DNA of 64,000 nucleotides from positions 1,488,001 to 1,552,000 of the forward strand of contig JAGTWJ010000017.1 in NCBI GenBank assembly GCA_020064725.1, written 5' to 3'. Source of the DNA: Drechslerella dactyloides. Its lineage: Eukaryota > Ascomycota > Orbiliomycetes > Orbiliales > Orbiliaceae. The notes under the pieces are model-generated. The model ran no database searches. It worked only from the letters and a program-made list of their open reading frames with translations, and was not told where the DNA came from. This document shows positions 32,198-41,975 of the stretch, piece by piece (the stretch's first letter is position 1; every line of letters begins with the position of its first letter). Position numbers and translations under genes: made by a program.

Positions 32198-35045
32198 CGG
32201 TGCATACCGCTGGTATGGGATATCGCTGAAGATGGGGTATAGGATTACGCGGGCGTTTGGTATTGTTTCATTACTACTTTCTTTGTGTCTTTCTAATTTG
32301 CACGGCCGTTGCATCTCTAATCTACTAATCATGTTCATCTGTCTACCTTGGTACTTTCCTATGTATTGATTTAATAGTGGGGCGACACTTTGAGTAGCAT
32401 TTCTTCAACATTTTGCACCTTCCTGTTCTTAGCCCCCGTCCGCTCATTCATCGGATTCTTAGGTTAGTTGTCCAGATACAGGAAATTACAAAATCACATA
32501 TATATATTTAAACTTGTCTTATGGATAGTAGTGAAGAATAAATTGGAGCCGCCGTCATCAGGAAGTTTTTTGATACGCTTTGAAATTTTCAGTTGAGATA
32601 TATATCGAAAAGAAATCGGCCGGCCTTGCGTCCCCATGGTGCAGCTTTGTAGCACAGCATTTCACTACATCATAGACTTACATATTAACCATCAAACTAA
32701 TCAACTATACCTAGCCAAACTACAGCTGTCACAATAGCACTACTTAAAATTTAAAATCAAACTACTTTTTTACAGAGCTACAACAAGTGTCTATGAGCTA
32801 CTACTACCACCGGCAGTATGTCGCAGAAATTCCGTCGACAACATCCACATACCCCAGAATCATCTATATCTAACTAAATATATCTTATCTGAGTAATCTA
32901 ATTAGATCTAACCAATTGAACTGTCGAGCCATATTGCCATCGTCCTCAAGTTTGGAAAATATCTTCTTCCAAGCTTCAAATTGTTATTGTTTAACAAAAC
33001 AAAGATGAGACGTCTGAGTGCTCGCGTAACAGTGCATGGTGGCTTTGCATCGAACTGGGAAGTTCTCTACGATGATCAGTGTCCTACATATGTGTGTGAT
33101 TGGTGCCTAATCTATATAGAGTATAAGGTTGAGTCTCCGGAGGTAGTCTCGGGGACGCTGACCCTCCGAGGCTTGGGCTCCGGAGGAATGCAATCAACGT
33201 TGATACTACCACTCTTGAAAAACTGGATTGGGTAACCAACAGATTTCAATGTGGCATTTTGGAAAATCGACGGTTAACGAGCTAGCTTTTTCGAGGAAGG
33301 ATTGGTCGATCACAAATTGGCTTTGAAACTGAGGAGGTAAGATCAGTTGATATTCTTCAGCTTACCATGTGATATATGTACCATAGCTTGCGAGCCGCAT
33401 CGCCGTGTTCCATGCAACGTTAATACGCGGATTCGCGGGAAATGATTTATCATGGCCATGCATCCTCGTTGATTCAGACTTCATTCTCTAGTTAACCTGA
33501 CCGTACGCAATCCCATTTGAATCTTCGAATTCATGGATATCACTCCAATTGACATTTACATCGTTACTCAGTCAGACACCCAAGTATGATGCTTGAGTGT
33601 AGTAAGAAGTGACTGGATATCTGATTATTTGAGGCAAGATATGCATATAATTTAAAGACGGGAAGAACATCCTAACGAGGAAGTACCACCGATTAACGGC
33701 TCAATAGCTGAGAAAGTACAAGAGCTCCAGCGACTCACTCACTCACTCACTGCAACTACAGAGTCGGACTGTCGAGTTTTCGTAATGTAAACTTCCATTT
33801 TTTGAAAACACTTTCGGTTTGCTGCGAGCGATGCTGTTGTCGATCCGAGGCGGAGCACTCTTCGTATACCGAAAGTCCAACCAAAGCAGGGAATTCACAG
33901 CGCGAGGAGGTATGATCCTTTCTCTCCTTCGAAATGGACTTGTAGACGGCCAAGCGAGGGTATCACTTTCGAGGTTTCAGTGCATTGTTAAAATGAGTAT
34001 TGGCAGCGCAGGGACAGCTCACTGATGCGCACGATTAATGTTGCAAATGACTGGATGTGATCTTGTGTCTATGGCCTTGCATTAGTGAGATAGTAGGACT
34101 GCAGTGCTATTCGCTCGCAATTCATTGAATCTGCCTGGAACAACCCCTAGATACGGCTGAAGTGCTAATAGTGAGTGCGGCAACGCTGAAGCGGCGGGAT
34201 GCGACAAATTGGAGTGTTGGAACACCTCCTCTACTACACGCAGGGCTATCACAGCAATTAGCTGCAAATATTAGCCGTGTTAGCTCGATTGGGTATGATG
34301 TACACGATAGATGGAATAGAAGCTTTTGTCGCCCTTGCTTCGTAATTTCGAGTGGGAGAGAACATGTGCAAAAGAGGCTCTTCCAGGGCAGTTGTCTACA
34401 CCCAATGCAGAATGGTATCGCCAACGCATAAACGACCACACAACGCAGACTCGATCCCTTGCTTCGTAGTCTAGTCTCCTCGCAATTTAATATTTGCACA
34501 TTGCAGCATCGGCCGAATTGCAAAGTGGTTTTCACGATGCAAACTAGGCTGACTGAGAGTTTCTCTTACGGCATCTTGGGGGAAATAGCTTGCGGCAATG
34601 ACGCTAATCTTGCCGCGCCGGACAAAAGCTCTCACCTAGAGGCTCTCACATTCGGTGAAACGAAGCTGCTCCTGCGTCTGCCGGACGAACTAATTAGCTA
34701 ACTCTCTCAGAAGCCCGTCTACGGATATGACTTCGAAGCAAGGAGTTCTAATTGAATGGCTTCTCATGGCCAGAAGTGCAAGACCAACTTGGTCCGGCGA
34801 CCGAAACGGCCGGGAGCGGAAGTCGACGAGGCCTCGAGATATGAGGTTGTCTCGAATATATAAAGAGGCCTATTCCGGCGCTCAGTAACCATCTTTTCTC
34901 CATCATCAGCACAGTCGATCATTCGAACAGCATTCCTCAACAAAGCAGCCTCAGGCACCAAAGTCGCTCTTTCTTCTAATCCGTCGCTCTTTCTTGCACA
35001 TCTTTGCTATACGCAATCTTTACAATCAAATCTATATACTTCAAA
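32198..35045. other. 2.8-kb gene-free stretch between secreted paralogs 1 and 2
   Basis: AT-rich. About 32640-32820 is markedly poor in G on this strand and contains many actac words. No intact gene or recognisable relic of the flanking family was found. A TATA box for paralog 2 lies at 34857. Confidence 0.5.
34857..34864 (+). promoter_or_regulatory. TATA box of secreted paralog 2
   Basis: A TATATAAA-type element about 185 bases before the ATG at 35046, followed by a CT/CA-rich leader. Consensus sequence and spacing fit a strong core promoter. Confidence 0.55.
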
Positions 35046-35789
35046 ATGGTTGCATTCCGCGCTATCTCTACTGCCCTGGCCGTCGCCGCCGTTGCACAGC
35101 CATTCGGCGCCCTTGCAAAGAGCGTCGACTTTGCCGACAACTACGTCCAGCCCGGCTCCATCAAGCCACTCACCAAGTCCTATGGATACCAGTTCGAGAA
35201 CTTTGACATTCTCGGTGGTGTCCTGAACGATGTCGGTGAGGTTGTTGAGGATCTGCTCGCCACCCTCGGCGCGGTTCTTGGTCTCAACGGCCACCACTAC
35301 GAGAAGACCAAGTACGGTCATGGCGTCGGCATTGTCCGCGGCATCGACGGCCACTACAACGAGCCCGGCCGCATCTACCACTCCGACGGCAAGAATTTCA
35401 ACGTCCATTCCCTCAAGGCTCTCTGCTGCGCTGCAGATATGTCCAAGAAGTGCGAGATCCTCGACTGCCACATCAAGCTCAGCGGCTACGACAAGCCTGT
35501 AGGTGGCAACAAGATCTACGACCACGACTTCTATGTCCCCAAGTCGTACAACAGCGGCAACAAGGACATTGCACCCATCGACATTGATGTCAGCCTCGAC
35601 GGAATCGTCAACCTCGGTGTTGTCGGCATTGATCTCAGCGCTCTCGTCGTTGACATTGAGCTCCTTGACCTCGTTGACATCGAGGTCAACACCGACAAGA
35701 AGCACCGTGGTCGTTACAACTACAAGCCTTCTCACCAGCACGGTGTTCTCGGCCTCGGCTTGATCATCGACATCGACCTCGAGTTGTAA
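35046..35789 (+). CDS. Secreted protein, triad paralog 2
   Basis: Intronless, 247 residues. The start is the ATG in the context CAAAATGG, because the 14 codons upstream open with TTG. A signal peptide ends near AVAQPFGALAKS. The mature part has YQFENFDIL, a segment of amphipathic helix (VGEVVEDLLATLGAVLG), a His/Gly/Tyr-rich loop (GHHYEKTKYGHG), then KALCCAADMSKKC and LDCHIKLSGYDK with four cysteines in the pattern CC-x7-C-x4-C, and a C-terminal run of strands alternating Asp with hydrophobic residues (PIDIDVSLDG, VVDIELLDLVDIEV, LIIDIDLEL). Codon use is strongly C/G-ending, which with the TATA promoter suggests high expression. No known domain is recognised. Resemblance to the genes on either side is by ordered short motifs, not high identity. 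Confidence 0.8.
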   Translation: MVAFRAISTALAVAAVAQPFGALAKSVDFADNYVQPGSIKPLTKSYGYQFENFDILGGVLNDVGEVVEDLLATLGAVLGLNGHHYEKTKYGHGVGIVRGIDGHYNEPGRIYHSDGKNFNVHSLKALCCAADMSKKCEILDCHIKLSGYDKPVGGNKIYDHDFYVPKSYNSGNKDIAPIDIDVSLDGIVNLGVVGIDLSALVVDIELLDLVDIEVNTDKKHRGRYNYKPSHQHGVLGLGLIIDIDLEL

Positions 35790-36877
35790 GCGATTCGAGT
35801 GTGGCGGTCTACATCTGCATGCATGCGCAGCTGTATGACCGGGATGGAGAGTTCATAAAGTTTCCCTTTTTCGGCATTTTCGACTGGCTGGGTCGCTCAG
35901 GGCCCGAGTCTCCTGGTCACGACGAGATACGGGATAGGCTGACTTTTTAGCTCGAAATTTGAAAGGTGTTGTGGATGACGGATGAATGAGGAAAGCGTTC
36001 AAGCGGGAGTATCTGGTTTGAAAAGTCCTTCGCTCTGAATTGTGAATATCATGCTATCCTGCTTTGAGGCCTGCTTGTTGTTGCAATGTTGTCGAGAATG
36101 GTTTTGACTGCCTGTGAATAACTGTATCCTTTCTTTTTGTTTATAAAGACACCCCACCAACTCTGGGGCACTGCGGTGGATTATCCCGCTTGCAGTTTAT
36201 GAAATTGTCTATAGTTGCGAGCTATCTAATGTTTATAATTCTTCTGAACAATTTATCTTCTTCTCATTTCATCCCGGTATCTTTTTTCAAGTAGAAACTT
36301 TCCTGAGTTCGCGATTCGCATTTTGGAAGTTCGTAAAGACAATAAATAAATCGGCATCTTTTCCAAGCGGAATTTGCTCGGATTCTGGTGGTAGATTTCC
36401 CGCCTGACTTGCGAAATCACGAGTATAGTGTGAAACGCGTTTAAACGTGCCTAGACAAAAAACACAACAATCTCGACGCGTTGCCGTAAGATCTAGAACT
36501 AGATATTTTGCCACGTATAATTCCTAGGTATTTTTATATAGCATCGGCACCGTGATAGCAGAACGTGAGTTGGTGTGCATGTGTAGATGTTGTTTCGCAT
36601 TCGCATGAGGCTAGAGGGGTTTCTAGCATCTATTTTACTGGTTTTGGCTGGTATCGGTAAGGGGCATGCATCTTCTGACCCGCGGGACAGGCGTGCACCG
36701 TACAATAGAATTCACGAATGACCATAAGTTTCGATTGTCGAGCCCGTGGGTTTTATACGAATGCGTGATTCTGTAAATAGTAGGTACGCGGAGTTTATAT
36801 ATATCAAATAGGAAGAATTGGTATTGAAATTCTGCGTCAGGCCCTTAGTACGACGTAGGCTTGCCCGGCCCGCGTTT

Positions 36878-36898
36878 TACATGTACATGTACATGTAC
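36878..36898 (+). repeat. ACATGT tandem palindromic repeat
   Basis: Three to four copies of acatgt/catgta in a row. It is self-complementary and sits about 500 bases upstream of secreted paralog 3. Confidence 0.7.
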
Positions 36899-37256
36899 GA
36901 TCATTCGGTAAAGAATCTAAGCCAACCGTGATGCTGCACACGCTGTGGAGGTTGGTGTGCGTTCGAAACACGGCCCCTCAATAAGGCGGATGCAACCCGT
37001 GCATTCTCATCCCAGGAGTAGAGAATCGAGTCCCGCCAGGTGGCGGCGGCCCCTCGCAGGCCTCGGACATCCAGCCTGGCCACCTCCTTTAAGAATGTGA
37101 CTGCGACGCAGCGGCTGGTGTTGGAATTTGATCGTCCACCAATGGCGGCTGGCCAGGCCGAGGCTAGCCTTCGCTAGCGAGCTGGCAAACGCAGGAGTAC
37201 GGAGCGAGTTTCGACAAGATGTAAGGAGAGATTCGATCGAGCGGGGGGGTGAATGT

Positions 37257-37264
37257 TATATAAA
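37257..37264 (+). promoter_or_regulatory. TATA box of secreted paralog 3
   Basis: TATATAAA 135-142 bases before the ATG at 37399. Of the three triad TATA boxes, this one is closest to its start codon. Confidence 0.55.
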
Positions 37265-37398
37265 TCAAGACTTCGTGGATGGTTGTTCGCTCTCGACCGG
37301 TCGTGCTTGTTTTCTTGTCAGTATCTTTGGTTGGAGTCGGAACTGGTGCAGCTGTTACGATATATTGAGTGTATCGGATCCCGAGAGACAAATATAAG

Positions 37399-38194
37399 AT
37401 GTATCTCAAATCGTCGCTGCCTTTGGTTTACGTTACATTAGCCTCTCTATACGAGAGTGCCTCCGCTGTGTCTACAACGGATGTTCTCGACGTAAGTACC
37501 CGCCTGTGAGGACGTCTATTCACAATGTATCCGAGCTAACGTTCGAGATCTGGAACCATAGTTTACGAATCTCATTATACCCCTGGAAGCCTCCACTCTG
37601 CCGCTTGAAGACCTCGGGGGCACCACTTTCGAGAACTTCCAGCTGGCAAGGCTCTCAAATACCGTTATCGGCGACAGCATTGTCTCATCCCTCTCTAACG
37701 TCGAATTTCTTGGCAACCCGGCTTCACAACAGTCACCAACCGTCGCCATCATCGACCCCGCGCACGCCAGCGACGGTGGTCATATCACCATCCCGGCGGG
37801 CAAGCGTCTAGAATCGGCAGAATTCTTCTGCTGTTCGACCGCGCCGGGCGAGAGCATCCTTGAGGGCGAGCCGTGTAGACAGAAGCCATGCAGAGTCACA
37901 TTGAATGGTCAGAGCCACAGCGGCGAAACAATCAAAGATGTTGAAAAGACGAGTTCGCCGCTGGACAACGATGCATTCGGATCCACCGTCGGGATCGCGC
38001 AGCCGGAGATGGTGATTGTTTCGTCAGTGGTGGATTTTGTGACGATCACGATAGGGTTTACGGATTTTGGAGATGTAAAGAGGAGACGCCGCGGGTATGC
38101 TAGGCGGAGCGTGAGCTCTCGTGCGGTTGGGACGGACACGCTGCTTATCATCACTCAGCTCGTGTTCTCGCCGTTGGAGAGTGCTGGTAACTGA
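37399..38194 (+). CDS. Secreted protein, triad paralog 3
   Basis: Two exons (37399-37491, 37562-38194), 241 residues. A signal peptide (LPLVYVTLASLYESASA) is followed by a phase-0 intron at codon 31 with a GTAAGT donor, the same place and phase as the first intron of paralog 1. The mature chain has TTFENFQLARL, a Ser/Asn-rich stretch, IPAGKRLESAEFFCC, CRQKPCRVTLNGQ (CC-x13-C-x4-C, the same four cysteines as paralog 2), then strand-rich PEMVIVSSVVDFVTITIGFTDF and LLIITQLVFSPLE. A basic RRRRGYARR cluster near residue 205 might be a processing or binding site. No named family recognised. The model is supported by exact frame closure and a TATA box 135-142 bases upstream. Confidence 0.75.
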
Positions 38195-41100
38195 GCAGGT
38201 CTTGGGTTAAGGGTCATGCTGGGAATGACTTTTGCTTATATCTTTCATTCTGTATTTGCCGTCACTGTCCTTGATGTACTTTTATGTGTCATGTAACGTT
38301 AACGAATGTCGCAATGTTGACATGCGAGCTGGGTATACGAGACCAGTTGATTCGATATCAGTTTACGTGTATTTTCGAACAAACTGCGTAGATGTGGAGA
38401 TGTGTTGTGTGGTGGATGGCGACGTCGAGTTGAGCCTCTGCACTTCCTTCGAGATAATTAATGGATGACATCATCCACTCCCAGCAGCTTGGCCTCAATG
38501 CGAAAGGAGCATCACGCAGCATTGGAGCTTCGGACGTTGTGTATGCAGGTGGTGTATCACATGCTGGAAAGGGGAGGTCTGTAAGTCGATTCCTGAACGT
38601 GAGGTCATCCCCGGCTAACATTGATCCTTTTCAAGTCACGGTTGCACCTCATTGTGCATGGTTTGGTTTCCGACCTCAGCGGCCGAGACACAAACATCCT
38701 CTAACGACGTCTTCTAGGTTGCCCTCTCGCATTAAGCATGTGTTCAGAGAACATTCGAACGGAAACAATTGCTCGTAGCTATCGAGCTTTTCGAGACCGC
38801 GGCCGTTTGAGCTTTGCTCACCTCTTCCCGAGCCAATAGAAGGCCGGGAACGATAGAGAAAAAACCGGGTGCTGGCTATCCTACCAATCGGAGGCTGGAT
38901 AAATGCGGTCGAGCTCGACGGGGGTCACTCCCTCCCCTATATCTGGCGAGCGATATAGGGACGGATGCCGGATGTAGATGAGGGTGACACGAAACGGAAC
39001 ACAGCAGTAAGCTTAGCTCAACGTACATTACATGGTGATATTGGCAGGTCCAAGCTGACAGTGATGCAATTGCTTTGATACTTTCGGCAGTCGATTGGCG
39101 AGTCGCCTCTTTGCGGCCTTTCTCTGGCTTGCTTGCAGGTGTTTGCTGGTGAGCATGCGAGTTGACGGGATAAGGCTGAGCGCCACACGCCCGGCTTAAG
39201 CTTCAATGGGCCTCGACGGGAATGGCACTTCTGGGATGGGATCTATTCTTGGAGGCTGCGGTATCGGGCTTCTAGAATTTCTCGGCGTCAGGTGTCCGGG
39301 ATGCTGATGGTTGTGCGAACCCAACAACTGTTACGTCGAATCCGGTGGCCCAACAGATCAATCTTGTGTTTCCCGGCAGTTGAACCACCAGATAACGTTA
39401 CCTGAATCCGTGCCATGAACATGGTGGCAGGACTACAGGCAGACGACGAGGGTTGCAGCCGATCGGGAGGAGGTGTTTGGCGCCACAAGGGGGGTGGTTT
39501 GCAGTCGGAGAGCGAGTGGTGCTCCGAGCCAATTGCCTCGAGGGAGGCATCATGCATCGAGCTGCAGGCAGGGTGGAGTGGCGCCTGCAGATATTATAGG
39601 TAATAATATCGGCCGGTATGCGCATCGAGGGCTGCATGCATCAGAGCCAAAAATGCGACGTCTCTCGAATCGCTTGCTGGGAAGAGGAGATAAGTCATAT
39701 ATTGGATTTCGCGAGTCACTAACGTTAGCAATTCAGCTGGACTCGCGCTCGAGACTAGCCAGCTGGCGGAGCTGGCGGGATGCGGCCGACAGTGACAACA
39801 GAGCTGAGGAAATGGCAGGTTTGGCGACATTGCATTCTTCGATGACAGGATTGATCCTTGTCGGGTTATGTAGCACCGGTCCACCATCCTGCGGATATTT
39901 TTTTCGGTTTGATTGGAGATTTGATAATAAAAATCCGAAAAAATGGGAGCTGCTGTCCATGGATGCCAGTTTTTCCTTCTGTCCTCTGGAAGGTGGGCTA
40001 GTGACACATACTAGTTATGCTGTGTCAATAATGAATCGGCTCGCGAAGCTGTGGAATCGCGGCGTGCCTGCAGTTTCTGGAGGCGAGCATGGCATTGCAA
40101 CTGCGCGCATTTGCAGCATTCCCTCAGTTCGCCGGCCAGCGTTTAGGCCGAGTTTTGTATCGAACTGAATTTGTATCGTATCGTATGTATGTATTATATC
40201 AGACCGGGCACCAGCCTTCCGAGCAATCCATTCTGTTCGGCGCTGTGGCAGAGACATTTTCTCGTTCGTGCGGGCTTATATTCTGGTGGCTGGACGGCGA
40301 GCGACGACGGTGCGAGGAGCATCGCCAGCAATCGCAGTCATCAACGGCGCCGGCCCACAAAAAAATTGAAAAATTGAAAAATTTCAACCCATCAGCGAGA
40401 AAAAAAATCATACATCAGAATCCGGCATCGCCATCGCAGTCTCCCCTTCCCTCTTCTCCCTCCGCGCCACCAACAACGACATCATCGCCAACGTTGCTTT
40501 CATCACACCTACGTTCCCACCAATCGAATCGATCTCTCGACCCGTCATTGCGGCGACGACGACATCACATCTCTCCTCCCCGGACGGCCAAGTTTCCCAA
40601 GTATCAACTACCAACTCTGGCATATCGCGATCGCTCCAAGGTCTGCCCGCTGCTGTAGCCTCCCTCCATCGGCCGGTCATGTGGGGGTTCCTTCAATATA
40701 GCCGTAGTAGCTAACGCCCTGCCATCCAGGAAGCATTTCGTTCACGACTGTCGAAACAGGCAGGCGTACAAATACGAGTCAGGCCATTGCTGTCGAGGTG
40801 GGTAATTCCCATTTGTCGCTCGCTCCGTCCTGGACTTCATCAACGGAGCCTTTTGCATCTCTTTGAATTTTGCCCGTTCGCTTCTGCTTCATTTCCCTTT
40901 ATGCATGCGCGGTGCTCGCCGGCGACCTTCGTACTCGCACACCCTGGCCCGATATCAATGCATCCGCAGATGATGCCCGATGTCTGCTGCCGCGATCTGG
41001 ATCTGGCTGCAGGAACGGCCGATCAGGACCGGCAGCTGCCTCGCTCGATGTCTCCGGGTCTTCGCTACCTTCTGGCGCGGCTGCACTGCTCCTGATGCTT

Positions 41101-41975
41101 GTTCGTCCGTCCGTTCCTTCGCATGTTCGATTGATCGTTTCGGTCTGCGAACCAGCCAGTTGGATTCGATATCCCAGGCAGGAATAAGCTTTTGCGCCGT
41201 CCTCGCCCTTTTACTCCCTCTTTCCCCGCTCCCACGGTTGAAATAACGCGAGAAGGGAGAAGAAAAAAAAAAAATTCTCTTCCCATGCTATAAAACCAGT
41301 TGGTGCTGTCCGTCCGAATCAAAGGTCGGGGAAACCACGTTTGGACGCAATTTTGCTTTGAAATCCTCGCCATTGGGCAGCCTCAACCAGGTGTTCGAGG
41401 GTGATCCTGGAGCCTCGGGGAGAGCAGGCCTCCATCTGGACAACGACGCCGAGCTTCTGCTTGATTGCCTTCGCTTTCGCCTTCGCCTTCGCCTTCGTTT
41501 CCGATTCCTGTCTCCTGCACCTCGTTCATTTCGTTATAGCATTGATCCAGAAGAAAGAGAAAACCACGCGCGTGTCGGTTTCGCACAGGAATTGGGATGA
41601 AACCGCTTGCTGACTTTGACATGTGTATTCGCTCGTCCTTGCGGAGATTTGCCCGAGCAGACAGCCAACCTGTGCCGAATAAACGACTCAATCGCAATAT
41701 CCAGCGGCCGAGTCACCAACCGTCGCCTCGAGTAGAGGATTTGAAAGCAAGGACAAGGCCATAGACAGACCGGGAGGGTCCCACAGCGTCTTTTCCCTCT
41801 GCCCTCACCATCCTACGCTATCGGCTACTGCATGCAGGTTGCATGCGAAGCCAAACCGGAGCGGACCAACCAGGGCTGCAGCAGGTTGTCGACCTGAGGA
41901 AAAACCTTGCAGGCAGCAGCTGTCGTATCAACCGACTCCCAGGAGAACGCTGGCTCCCAGACGGACTGGGCCAAG
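38195..41975. other. 3.8-kb stretch without a supported gene, probably including the long Sch9 leader
   Basis: No convincing gene. From about 40420 to 40600 the sequence is pyrimidine-rich with catcgcc words. Several more CT-rich blocks follow up to 41975 (a CTTCGC hexamer run at 41469-41500). Sch9-type genes often have long, intron-containing 5' leaders, so much of 40.4-42.0 kb may be transcribed leader (inference). One plus-strand open frame of 231 codons (39473-40168) lacks an ATG start, domain or composition support. Confidence 0.45.

Larger units (their letters stand above)
35790..37398. other. 1.6-kb intergenic stretch, no gene
   Basis: 3' flank of paralog 2 and promoter of paralog 3. 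It contains an (ACATGT)3 palindromic repeat at 36878-36898 and a TATA box at 37257. Nothing coding recognised. Confidence 0.5.

Noticed and set aside
39473..40168. A 231-codon plus-strand open frame upstream of the Sch9-type gene
   Set aside because: No ATG at its start, no signal or domain, and composition of non-coding sequence. It would need transcript evidence.
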